The notes beneath the pieces are model-generated. The model was given only the letters and a program-made list of their open reading frames with translations. It was not told where the DNA came from and did not search any database. DNA of 64,000 nucleotides from Streptomyces sp. LUP47B (lineage in GTDB: Bacteria; Actinomycetota; Actinomycetes; Streptomycetales; Streptomycetaceae), in the NCBI RefSeq assembly GCF_001746295.1, contig NZ_MJAH01000018.1, forward strand, positions 110,007 through 174,006. The letters run 5' to 3'. Position numbers and translations under genes: made by a program. Of the stretch, positions 52,817 to 61,246 are shown one piece after another (the first letter of the stretch is position 1; each line of letters starts with the position of its first letter).

Positions 52817-55437
52817 AGTCCATGCGCCGGGTTCTGGCCCGTCTGGTCGCCGGCGCAGCCGTGGGCGCTCTGGCCGGTCTCGCGGTGGCCCAGGCCGCAC
52901 CGTCCGCGACGGCCGCGGCTTCCTCCTCCGTCACCGTCTCCGGGCGGGGAGAGTTCAAGGACATGAGGTTCACGGTCGATCAGACCACTCACCTCACCAG
53001 TCAGGCGGTGACCGTCTCCTGGACCGGAGGCACCCCGACCACCTTCGCGGGCACCTTGTTCAACACCGACTTCGTGCAGATCATGCAGTGCTGGGGCGAC
53101 GACGACGGCACGGTCCCGGCCAACCCCGGCCCCTCGCGCACCCAGTGCCAGTACGGCGCCTCCCCGACCACCGACCGGGGCAGCTGGCCCGGCAACGACT
53201 ACGACGACACCCGCCGCGTCTTCTACAGCGCCGACCCCACCAACTACGGCCAGGACAACCGCTACGGGGCGGGCAATCCCAACGCCCCCGGCGAGGTCCC
53301 CTTCAAGCCGGTCAGCGGTGCCACCGTCACCACCAACACCCAGAACAACCCCTACTTCAACCGCAACACCACCAACGAGGTCGACTTCGCCCGCACCGGC
53401 GCCGACGGCACCGGCCAGGAGTTCTTCGAGGTGCAGACCGCCAACGAGGCACCTCATCTGGGCTGCGGCCTCCCGGTCACGGCGGGCGGCACGACAAGGC
53501 CGCGCGGGTGCTGGCTGGTCATCGTCCCCCAGGGCCACCTCGACCTCGACGGCAAGCCGTACGCGGACCAGAGCCAGGTCAGCGCCGGCTCCCCGGTCTC
53601 CTCCACCAACTGGGCGAACCGGATCGCGATCCCGCTGGGCTTCAACCCGGTCGGCACCAACTGCGCCCTGGGCTCCGCCGAACGCCCCACCACCGGCAGC
53701 GAGTTGGCGGCCGACGCCATGACGAGCTGGCAGGCTGCGCTGTGCCCGTCCGGCAGGGTCTACGGCTACACCGAGCTCGGTGAGCCCGACGCCCGCGCCC
53801 GACTCACCAACGACGGCTCCTCCGGCCTCGCCTTCACCACCCGCGCGCTGGGTGCCGACGAGGGCACCACCGCTCCCTCGGGCAGCACGTCGTACGCCCC
53901 GGTCGCCCTGTCGGGAACCGTCATCGGCTTCACCATCGAACGCAGACCCCGGGCCGGGGCACCCGACGCGGTGGCGAGACTCGCCGGTACGAAAGTCGAG
54001 TCCATCGATCTCACCCCCCGTCTGGTCGCCAAGCTGCTCACCGAGTCCTACCGCAACTCCCCCTGGGGAGCCGTGCTCAGCGGCACGGCCGCCAAGGGCT
54101 ACGGCTGGGCGAAGAACAACCCGGCCGGCCTTGCGACCGATCCCGAGTTCATCGCGCTGAACCCGCAGTTCGCGTACCTGTCGGTCGCCGAGACCCCGGC
54201 CACCGACACCGACCTGCTCACCTCGCTGGGCCACTCCGACTCGGCCCGCGCGCTGTGGCAGTGGGTCCTGTCCGACAAGGACGCCCGGCAGTTCCTCGCC
54301 GGGGTGTCCGACGACTGGGGCATGCGGGTCAACCCGTACTACGCCACCAACGCGGACCTGAACCCGACCGGCGCGGCCTTCGATCCGTCCCGCACGGACG
54401 ACTTCCCGAAGAGCGACCCCTGGTGCACGATCCCGCCGGGCACCGGTGCCACCCAGAAGCAGTGCATGATCGACTTTCATCCGTACGTCGACGACATGCA
54501 CTCCGGCGCACTGCACACCCGCCGCGCGGACGGCCTGTGGAAGTCGACCTGGGACCCGCTGGCCAGCCCGCCCGCATACAAGAGCCCGGGCCCGCAGACC
54601 GTCGGCTCGCGCTTCCTCATCACCGTCACCGACGCGGCCTCGGCCAGCCGGTACGGCCTCCAGACAGCCCGGCTGCGCAACGCGGCCGGCCGGTACACCG
54701 CGCCCAGCGCCGGCTCACTGACCGCCGACGCCGCGAGCGCCTCCGGCAAGGGCCTCGCCGAGATCACTCCCACCGGGGCGAAGGCGAAGACCGCCTACCC
54801 GCTGGCCCAGCTGGTCTACGCGGCCGCCCGCCCCGCCGACCTCGACGCGGCCGCCCGCAAGGACTACGCGGCCCTGCTGCGATACGCGGCCGGCGACGGT
54901 CAGATCACCGGCGCCGACCCGGGCCGGCTGCCCACCGGCTACGCCCCGCTGCCGGAGAAACTGCGGGCCCGCGCCACGGCCGCCGCGCACGCCCTGGTGG
55001 CCTACAAGGGCGGCAAGTCCAGCGGCGGCGGCTCGTCGAACAGTTCGTCCGCAGGTGGTGGTTCGGGCGGCTCCTCGGACAGTTCGTCCGCCGGAGGCGA
55101 CGCGGGAGGTTCCTCGGGCGGTGACTCGACCGTCGGCGGCACTGGCGCGGCGGCAGGGGGTGCCAGTGCCTCACCCGCCGCCTCGGCGTCGTACGACGGA
55201 GGCGACGCTGTGCACACCACCGCCCTGGGCACGACACCCGCCGACCCCGCGAACGCCCTGCGCTACGCCGTCCCGGTGGGCGCCGCCCTCGGTGCGGCGG
55301 CCGCGGCGGGCGCGCCCTTCGCGGGCGGCAGCCGGCTGCGTCTGCCCCTGCGGGTGCCGCTCCCGGGCGGCCGCACGGTGACCGTCGTACCGGCCCTCGC
55401 CCTGCCGGAACGGCTGCGCAAGCTGCTGCGGCCCTGA
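52813..55437 (+). CDS. Large secreted protein of the Pst-like operon (874 aa), function unknown
   Basis: An 874-residue exported protein. The signal peptide is in residues 1-38 (LARLVAGAAVGALAGLAVAQ). Residues 45-230 include a possible Ig-like start (SVTVSGRGEFKDMRFTVDQT, FNTDFVQIMQCWGDDDG). The middle (SIDLTPRLVAKLLTESYRNS, GKGLAEITPTG) recalls a binding-protein type of lobe with paired cysteines (for example WCTIPPG and KQCMIDF). Residues 735-785 are Gly/Ser-rich, and the C-terminus has a weak hydrophobic stretch. No family is confidently named. Its ATG overlaps the pstS stop (ATGA), so it is produced with the binding protein. Confidence 0.75.
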   Translation: MKSMRRVLARLVAGAAVGALAGLAVAQAAPSATAAASSSVTVSGRGEFKDMRFTVDQTTHLTSQAVTVSWTGGTPTTFAGTLFNTDFVQIMQCWGDDDGTVPANPGPSRTQCQYGASPTTDRGSWPGNDYDDTRRVFYSADPTNYGQDNRYGAGNPNAPGEVPFKPVSGATVTTNTQNNPYFNRNTTNEVDFARTGADGTGQEFFEVQTANEAPHLGCGLPVTAGGTTRPRGCWLVIVPQGHLDLDGKPYADQSQVSAGSPVSSTNWANRIAIPLGFNPVGTNCALGSAERPTTGSELAADAMTSWQAALCPSGRVYGYTELGEPDARARLTNDGSSGLAFTTRALGADEGTTAPSGSTSYAPVALSGTVIGFTIERRPRAGAPDAVARLAGTKVESIDLTPRLVAKLLTESYRNSPWGAVLSGTAAKGYGWAKNNPAGLATDPEFIALNPQFAYLSVAETPATDTDLLTSLGHSDSARALWQWVLSDKDARQFLAGVSDDWGMRVNPYYATNADLNPTGAAFDPSRTDDFPKSDPWCTIPPGTGATQKQCMIDFHPYVDDMHSGALHTRRADGLWKSTWDPLASPPAYKSPGPQTVGSRFLITVTDAASASRYGLQTARLRNAAGRYTAPSAGSLTADAASASGKGLAEITPTGAKAKTAYPLAQLVYAAARPADLDAAARKDYAALLRYAAGDGQITGADPGRLPTGYAPLPEKLRARATAAAHALVAYKGGKSSGGGSSNSSSAGGGSGGSSDSSSAGGDAGGSSGGDSTVGGTGAAAGGASASPAASASYDGGDAVHTTALGTTPADPANALRYAVPVGAALGAAAAAGAPFAGGSRLRLPLRVPLPGGRTVTVVPALALPERLRKLLRP

Positions 55438-55471
55438 GCGCCGGCCCCAGCCGGCGGCGCTTCCCACAGAC

Positions 55472-55508
55472 GGCCGCCCGCCCCGAAGGACAGTCGGGGC
55501 GGGCGGCC
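55472..55508 (+). terminator. Strong hairpin between the 874-aa and 661-aa protein genes
   Basis: GGCCGCCCGCCCCGA (55472-55486) and TCGGGGCGGGCGGCC (55494-55508) form a perfect 15-bp stem with a 7-nt loop. It should end or attenuate transcription 35 bp after the 874-residue gene, and may set the ratio between upstream and downstream genes. Confidence 0.88.
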
Positions 55509-55571
55509 CGTACCACCCTGCCAGATCACTCTGCTCTCCACCTCACGCACGCTCTCATCAGGAGACTCTCG

Positions 55572-57557
55572 ATGCGCAGAACGCGCTCCACGGCGACCCT
55601 GGTCGCCGCCGCAGTGGTCGCCGGCGGCATGGCTCTCGCGAGCCCGGCATACGCCGACCCCACCCCCGCGGGGACCTTCCGCCAGCTGGTCGGCGTGGGC
55701 TCCGACACCACTCAGGACGTGCTGAACGCCCTGGCCGGCGACACCGTCAACGGCACGAGCTACGCCGGCACCGCCGTGAAGTCGACGTCCGGTGCGGGCA
55801 TCGCCTCCTACGACGCGATCGGCACCGCCACCGTCCAGACCCGCCCGGCCGGCCCCACCTTCACCCGCCCCAACGGCTCCGGCAACGGCCGCGCCGCGCT
55901 CAGCATGTCGCTGACCGGCGACAAGTTCCCCAACTCCGCCGGCGTGGCCATCCCGGGCCAGGTCGACTTCGCCCGTTCCTCCAGCGGCCCCAGCGTGTCC
56001 GGCACGGCCCTCACCTACATCCCGTTCGCGCGGGACGCGGTCGGCATCGCGGTCCGCGGCTCCGGCCTGGACTCGCTGACGGCCGACCAGCTGCACGACG
56101 TCTACGCCGCCGGCAGCACCCACCAGATCAACGGGCAGACCGTGCACCCGGTCCTCCCGCAGAGCGGCTCCGGCACCCGCAAGTTCTTCCTCGCGGCGAT
56201 CGGCCTGAACGAGAACACCGTCGACACCAGCCTGCCGACCGTCCAGGAGAACCAGGCGAACGCCGCCCTCACCCAGGACGGCACACTCGTCCCGTTCTCC
56301 GTGGGCAGCTGGATCGCGCAGAACAACGGAATCGCCCCCGACTACAGCGACACCGCAGTCGCCGCCGGCGCGCACCTGGCCGGCGTCAAGCTGCCCGGCG
56401 ACACCGGGGGCGTCACCAGCCCGGTCACCACCGTCGACGGCGAACTCGCCCCGGTCTCCCACTACTACGAGAACTCCACGTTCGGCCGCGACGTCTACAA
56501 CGTCGTCCCGAGCCGGGCGATCGACACGAGCGGCATCTTCTTCGACAAGGACCTCTACGACGTCTTCGTCACCAGCGGCACCCACGAGGCGGCCCTGGCC
56601 TCGGACAACGCCGAGAAGGTCATCGCGGACTTCGGTTTCCTGAACGAGGCGTACAACGGCTCCGTCAACCTGGCCAAGCACGCCAAGGTCGGCGGCCTGG
56701 AGATCTCGGGCCTGGACACCAGCACGCCCGCCGCACCCACCCTCAAGGCCACCCGGGGCGACGCGAGCCTCAAGCTGAACTGGACGGCGCCCAGCCCCGC
56801 CCCCGCCCAGGCCGTCACCGACTACCGCGTCACCCTCAAGGACGCGGACGGCGCCCTCGTCGCCACCAAGGACCTCCCGGCGTCCACCACGACGTACTCC
56901 TTCACCGGACTCGCCCTCGGCACCTACACCGCCGAGGTCACCGCCGCCAACCTCAACGGCCCGGGCACGGCGGCCATCTGGACCGGCGCGGTCAAGTACA
57001 CCAGCAGCACCAAGGCGACGACGGCGACGACCGCCTACGGCAAGACCCCGAAGGTCACCGTCACCGTCACCGACTCGCACGCGGTCGCCCCCGGCGGCAA
57101 GGTCACGGTGAAGGAGGGCGCCACCATCCTCGGCACCGGCAACCTGGACGCCTCCGGCAAGGTCACCATCGGCCTGTCGAACCACCTCAAGGTCGCCACG
57201 CACACCCTGACCGTGTCCTACGGCGGCAGCGCCAAGCTGTACGGGTCCTCGGCAACGGCCACCCTGAAGATCACCAAGGCGACGCCGTCGGTCGCGACCA
57301 CCGCGCCGACGTCCATCAGCCACACCGCCCACGCCAAGGTCACCGTCAAGGTCACCGCGCCCGGCACCACGCCCACCGGCACCGTGCGGATCTACGAGGG
57401 CACCAGAGTGATCGCCACCGCCACCCTCAGCGGCGGCAAGGTGACCATCACCCTCCCCAAGCTCCCCAAGGGACGCCACACCCTGCACGCCTCCTACGCG
57501 GGCTCCTCGACGGTGAACGCCAGGAACGGCGCCGCCTTCACCATCAAGTCCACCTGA
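55572..57557 (+). CDS. Secreted PstS-like binding protein with fibronectin and Ig-like repeats
   Basis: A 661-residue exported protein. The signal peptide (LVAAAVVAGGMALASPAYA) ends near residue 28. Residues 35-375 form a PstS/DING-like binding lobe (RQLVGVGSDTTQDVLNALAG, PVLPQSGSGTRKFFLAAIGL). Then comes a fibronectin type III-like domain (APTLKATRGDASLKLNWTAP) near 385-480, and two Ig-like repeats (TAYGKTPKVTVTVTDSHAVA; HTAHAKVTVKVTAPGTTPTG) to the end. No sorting signal is visible. AGGAGA lies 6 bp before the ATG. It may bind a ligand on the outside, or the cell wall through its Ig repeats. Confidence 0.85.
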   Translation: MRRTRSTATLVAAAVVAGGMALASPAYADPTPAGTFRQLVGVGSDTTQDVLNALAGDTVNGTSYAGTAVKSTSGAGIASYDAIGTATVQTRPAGPTFTRPNGSGNGRAALSMSLTGDKFPNSAGVAIPGQVDFARSSSGPSVSGTALTYIPFARDAVGIAVRGSGLDSLTADQLHDVYAAGSTHQINGQTVHPVLPQSGSGTRKFFLAAIGLNENTVDTSLPTVQENQANAALTQDGTLVPFSVGSWIAQNNGIAPDYSDTAVAAGAHLAGVKLPGDTGGVTSPVTTVDGELAPVSHYYENSTFGRDVYNVVPSRAIDTSGIFFDKDLYDVFVTSGTHEAALASDNAEKVIADFGFLNEAYNGSVNLAKHAKVGGLEISGLDTSTPAAPTLKATRGDASLKLNWTAPSPAPAQAVTDYRVTLKDADGALVATKDLPASTTTYSFTGLALGTYTAEVTAANLNGPGTAAIWTGAVKYTSSTKATTATTAYGKTPKVTVTVTDSHAVAPGGKVTVKEGATILGTGNLDASGKVTIGLSNHLKVATHTLTVSYGGSAKLYGSSATATLKITKATPSVATTAPTSISHTAHAKVTVKVTAPGTTPTGTVRIYEGTRVIATATLSGGKVTITLPKLPKGRHTLHASYAGSSTVNARNGAAFTIKST

Positions 57558-57570
57558 CCCCCGATACCGG

Positions 57571-57608
57571 CGGCCGGGGAGAGAGCTGAGGCAGTGTCTC
57601 CCCGGCCG
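57571..57608 (+). terminator. Hairpin after the 661-aa protein gene
   Basis: CGGCCGGGGAGA (57571-57582) and TCTCCCCGGCCG (57597-57608) form a 12-bp stem with a 14-nt loop. A GTG at 57594 lies inside this loop, which argues against it as the start of the sortase-like gene. Confidence 0.75.
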
Positions 57609-57647
57609 ACCGGCCGCCACGACCATCTGAGAAGGAGGCGGGCCGCC

Positions 57648-58538
57648 GTGACGGTCGCCGTACCCCTGACGCTTCCGCGCGTCCGCAGCGTCACCGCCGT
57701 CCGCCACCTCGCCCGAGGCGGCCTGCTCGCCCTCGCCGCCCTGCTACTCGGCATCACCGCACAACTGCTGGTGGTCAGCGCCGCCCAGGAACGCTCCGCA
57801 CAGCACGCCGCGTTCGACGAACTGCGCAACCAACTCGCCCTGGGCACCGCCCCGGTGGCCCAGGCCGACCAACAGGGCCGGCTGCTCGCCCCCGGCACAC
57901 CGGTCGGACTGGTCGACGTACCCAGCCTGAACATGAGCCAGGTCGTCCTCGAGGGCACCGACTCGGCCGTCCTCACCGACGGCCCCGGCCACCGCCGCGA
58001 CACCCCGCTGCCCGGACAGGCCGGCACCAGCGTCCTGATGGGCCGCGCCGCCGCCTACGGAGGCCCCTTCGGCCGACTCGCCTCGCTCACCACGGGCGAC
58101 ACGTTCTCCGTGACCACCGGCCAGGGCAAGGCGACGTACCGGGTCAGCGACATACGACGGGCCGGCGACCCCGCACCCGCACCGCTCGCCTCCGGGAAAG
58201 GACGGCTCGTCCTGGTCACCTCCACCGGACCCCGCTTCGCCCCCTCCGGTGTCCTGCGCGTCGACGCCGACCTGATCTCCGCGCCCTTCCAGACGCCCGC
58301 GGCGGTCATCCGCTCCGGCACGCTCCCGGACTCCGAGGAACCCCTGGCCCGACCCTCCGGAGTGCCATGGCCGCTGGTCATGTGGCTCCAGGCGCTCCTC
58401 CTGACCGCCATCGCCGCCGTAGGGGCCTGGCACCGGTGGGGCCGCCATCAGACCTGGATCGTGTTCGCCCCGGTCGTCGCCGTCCTGGGCCTCCAGGTCG
58501 CCACCCGCACCACCGAACTCCTGCCCAACCTGCTGTGA
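57648..58538 (+). CDS. Sortase-fold membrane protein without catalytic His and Cys
   Basis: A 296-residue protein with an N-terminal membrane helix (GGLLALAALLLGITAQLLVV), a sortase-like beta barrel from about 80 to 210, and two C-terminal helices (PLVMWLQALLLTAIAAVGAW; IVFAPVVAVLGLQV). The sortase frame is clear: LVDVPSLNMSQVVLEGTD, LPGQAGTSVLMGRAAAYGGP, GKGRLVLVTST and GVLRVDA. The His normally after Gly in the HR motif is R133, and the Cys of the TC motif is S192; R204 is kept. It should not catalyse transpeptidation. GTG 57648 is chosen for AAGGAGG 9 bp upstream. It overlaps pstB in GTGA. Confidence 0.82.
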   Translation: MTVAVPLTLPRVRSVTAVRHLARGGLLALAALLLGITAQLLVVSAAQERSAQHAAFDELRNQLALGTAPVAQADQQGRLLAPGTPVGLVDVPSLNMSQVVLEGTDSAVLTDGPGHRRDTPLPGQAGTSVLMGRAAAYGGPFGRLASLTTGDTFSVTTGQGKATYRVSDIRRAGDPAPAPLASGKGRLVLVTSTGPRFAPSGVLRVDADLISAPFQTPAAVIRSGTLPDSEEPLARPSGVPWPLVMWLQALLLTAIAAVGAWHRWGRHQTWIVFAPVVAVLGLQVATRTTELLPNLL

Positions 58539-59413
58539 CCGCTTCCCGTGAGGTGTCCGACGTGACCGAAGTAGCCGAGCCCCTGACCGACACGGTCGCC
58601 CTGCCGCCCGTCTCCCCGACGACCGGCCCCGCGACCGTCCCCGCCACCCTGGAGGCCCGCTCCGTGTCGGCCTGGTTCGGCACCCACCAGGTGCTCAGCC
58701 GGGTGTCGCTGACGATGCCCGCCGGCCGGGTGACCGCTCTCATCGGCCCCTCGGGCTGCGGCAAGTCGACGTTCCTGCGCACCCTGAACCGCATGCACGA
58801 GCTGATCCCGGCCGCACGGTTCGGCGGCGAGGTCCTCTTCGAGGGCGAGGACGTCTACGACCCGACCTGGCGGCTCACGGACGCCCGGCGGCGGATCGGC
58901 ATGGTCTTCCAGAAGCCGAACCCGTTCCCCGCCATGTCGATCTACGACAACGTGATCGCGGGCCTGCGCCTGACGGGAACACGCGCGAACCGGCACCAGA
59001 AAGACGCCCTGGTCGAGGAGTCCCTGTCCCGGGCCGGACTGTGGAAGGAAGTCAGGGACCGCCTCCGCCAGCCCGGCGGCGCACTCTCCGGCGGCCAGCA
59101 GCAGCGCCTGTGCATAGCCCGCGCGCTGGCCGTACGGCCCCGGGTGCTGCTGATGGACGAACCGTGCTCGGCGCTCGACCCCACCTCCACACGCCGGGTG
59201 GAGGAGACGATCCAGGAACTGGCCGGGGCGGTGACGGTCGTGATCGTCACCCACAACATGCAGCAGGCCGCCCGCGTCTCCCAGCAGTGCGCCTTCTTCC
59301 TCGCCGAGGAAGGCACCCCCGGAGGCATCGTCGAGGCAGGCCCCACCGACAGCATCTTCGGCTCCCCGAAGGACACGCGGACGGCGGACTATGTGGCGGG
59401 CCGCTTCGGCTGA
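58535..59413 (+). CDS. pstB: Pst-type ABC transporter ATP-binding protein PstB
   Basis: A 292-residue ATPase. Walker A is GPSGCGKST, the PstB-type LRTLNRMHELIP follows, the Q-loop is MVFQKPNPFP, the signature is LSGGQQQRLCIARALA, and Walker B is VLLMDEPCSALDP. The switch His is in VTHNMQQAARVSQ. An N-terminal 40-residue extension is present if GTG 58535 is used; GTG 58562 is an alternative. Its position at the operon end after the surface genes is unusual; standard Pst operons have it right after pstA. Confidence 0.92.
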   Translation: MTASREVSDVTEVAEPLTDTVALPPVSPTTGPATVPATLEARSVSAWFGTHQVLSRVSLTMPAGRVTALIGPSGCGKSTFLRTLNRMHELIPAARFGGEVLFEGEDVYDPTWRLTDARRRIGMVFQKPNPFPAMSIYDNVIAGLRLTGTRANRHQKDALVEESLSRAGLWKEVRDRLRQPGGALSGGQQQRLCIARALAVRPRVLLMDEPCSALDPTSTRRVEETIQELAGAVTVVIVTHNMQQAARVSQQCAFFLAEEGTPGGIVEAGPTDSIFGSPKDTRTADYVAGRFG

Positions 59414-59477
59414 GAAGCGGTATCACATCCTCCTTTTCGCAGGTCACAAGGCACGAAGGGTGGCAGTGATCCCGCTG

Positions 59478-59515
59478 GCCGTTCGGTTGGGCGTCGACGG
59501 CGAGCTCCGAACGGC
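59478..59515 (+). terminator. Hairpin between pstB and the NTF2-like gene
   Basis: GCCGTTCGG (59478-59486) and CCGAACGGC (59507-59515) pair as a 9-bp stem with a 20-nt loop in the 209-bp space between two convergent genes. It may stop transcription from both sides. Confidence 0.5.
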
Positions 59516-59622
59516 AGCAGCAGCGCGCTGGTCCTCATGCGCTTGCAAGAATGACCGTCGGCGCCTCGCTCTGGCGGCGGGACATGAGCGGGCATCACTG
59601 GAAGACCCGACGAGCGACGTGG

Positions 59623-60057
59623 TCAGCGGGTGCCCGCCTCGGCGCGCGTATAGAACGCGGCGAGTTCGTGGGGGTTCTTGGTGAAGACGTCGATCTTGCG
59701 GACCATGCCGTCCTCGACCTGGTGGATCTCGACCATGGTCAGCGGGAACCTCTCACCGGTGGTGTGGGCTGTGAGCGTTCCGGTAAGCGTTCCGACGACG
59801 CCGGCCGGGCCCTCGAAAACCTCGGCATCGGTGATGGCGACGTCGGCGTAGCCCATCATCGCGCCGAGGATCGACTGCACGAACACCTCGCGGCCCTGGT
59901 GCACGCCGCCGTAGGGGAGTTGGCTCGGCTCATCGACGATCACCTGGGGGGCGAGCTTGGCCAGCACACCCGGCACATCGCCCTTGCCCAACGCGTCATA
60001 CAGCCCTCGCACGACATCAGCGGGGCTCTCCGTCACCGTCTCGATCCGGTTGCTCAT
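59623..60057 (-). CDS. NTF2-fold (SnoaL-like, ketosteroid-isomerase-type) protein
   Basis: A 144-residue protein: VVRGLYDALGKGDVPGVLAK, VIVDEPSQLPYGGVHQGREV and MVEIHQVEDGMVRKIDVFTK are the usual NTF2-fold blocks. ATG 60057 (MSNRIETV) follows AGGAGA; a longer frame upstream adds a non-conserved 27 residues. It is divergent from the XRE regulator at 60238, with 180 bp between, so it is probably its target. The substrate is unknown. Confidence 0.8.
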   Translation of the reverse strand: MSNRIETVTESPADVVRGLYDALGKGDVPGVLAKLAPQVIVDEPSQLPYGGVHQGREVFVQSILGAMMGYADVAITDAEVFEGPAGVVGTLTGTLTAHTTGERFPLTMVEIHQVEDGMVRKIDVFTKNPHELAAFYTRAEAGTR

Positions 60058-60237
60058 CTGGTGTCTCCTGTCAGAGTTCAGCTGCTGCAGACCGGGGCTC
60101 GCGTCCTCGCACCGGTCGGCCCCGGGGGATCGGGGCACGCACCATGCAACGCGAGACGGCCGTGACGGGGGAGTCCCTGCTGTGAGGGGTACTGGCAGAG
60201 TCCCTCACCTGTCGCGCGGCCTGCCTACCCTGGCCTC

Positions 60238-61137
60238 ATGGACACCCCGGACGCAGTCAGCGCATTCCTCCGCTCCCGACGCGACAAGATCACTCCAGAG
60301 CAGGCCGGTCTGCCGACGTACGGTCAGCGCCGGGTGCCCGGACTGCGCCGGGGAGAGGTCGCCGCACTCGCCGGCGTGAGCGTCGAGTACTACACGCGCC
60401 TGGAGCGCGGCAACCTCCAAGGGGTTTCCGACAGTGTGCTCGACGCCCTCGCACACGCCCTGCGGCTCGACGACACCGAGCGCATGTACCTGTACGACCT
60501 CGCCCGCGCTGCCGGACCGGCGCCGGGGGCGCGGGCACCGAGGCGGGAAAGCCGACCGACGGTGCGGCCGAGCGTGGCGCGGATCGTCGAGGGCATGCCG
60601 GAGCTGCCGGCGTACGTGATGAACAACCGCCTCGACGCGCTGGCCGCCAACCCGTTGGGCCGGGCCCTGTACTCGGAGATGTATGCCGACCCGACATGCG
60701 GGGCGAACGTCGCCCGGTTCGCGTTCTTCAACTCCGCAGCCAGGCGGTTCTACACCGACTGGGAGCGCATGGCCCGCTTCGCCGTGGGCGCGCTGCGCAT
60801 CGAGGCGGGGAAAAACCCCTACGACCGGGAGCTGTCGAACCTGATCGGTGAACTGTCCACCCGCAGCGACGCCTTCCGCGTGATGTGGGGCTCGCACGAC
60901 GTGCATGTCTTCCGCGACAGCACCAAACGCCTCAACCATCCGCTCGTCGGCGAACTGGAACTCGATCAGGAGACCATGAGCCTGCCGGACGCAAGCGGCC
61001 TGAGCGTCGTCGTCTACAGCGCGCCCCCCAAAACCGCCGCGGAGGACGGCCTGAAGCTACTCGCCAGTTGGTCCGCCACGACCGGACAGGAGCAGAACGC
61101 ACAACCCATGGGCAACCCGCCGCCCCAGCAGGCCTGA
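60238..61137 (+). CDS. XRE-family regulator with MmyB-like ligand-binding domain
   Basis: A 299-residue regulator. The helix-turn-helix has GLRRGEVAALAGVSVEYYTR, then LERGNLQGVSDSVLDALAHA. The C-terminal domain starts with LPAYVMNNRLDALAANPLGR and has ARFAFFNSAARRFYTDWERM, typical of MmyB-like ligand domains that may bind lipids. Such proteins commonly control a neighbouring reductase or NTF2 gene, here the one at 59623. Confidence 0.92.
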   Translation: MDTPDAVSAFLRSRRDKITPEQAGLPTYGQRRVPGLRRGEVAALAGVSVEYYTRLERGNLQGVSDSVLDALAHALRLDDTERMYLYDLARAAGPAPGARAPRRESRPTVRPSVARIVEGMPELPAYVMNNRLDALAANPLGRALYSEMYADPTCGANVARFAFFNSAARRFYTDWERMARFAVGALRIEAGKNPYDRELSNLIGELSTRSDAFRVMWGSHDVHVFRDSTKRLNHPLVGELELDQETMSLPDASGLSVVVYSAPPKTAAEDGLKLLASWSATTGQEQNAQPMGNPPPQQA

Positions 61138-61246
61138 CGGGGCCGGTCCCGGTTCCCGGTCACTACGTGTTGCACAGCCATGGCCCCCGTCCACGGTCTC
61201 CGAGCGGCGCATCCCCGTACTCGTAGGTAGGTGGAAGGCTTGAGTC

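Noticed and set aside
57594..57650. GTG 57594 as the start of the sortase-like gene
   Set aside because: It lies inside a terminator hairpin, and the GTG at 57648 has a strong AAGGAGG ribosome site.
55263..57707. An 814-codon minus-strand frame over the Ig-repeat protein gene
   Set aside because: It is the reverse reading of a repetitive high-GC gene; the + strand protein has a signal peptide and known domains.
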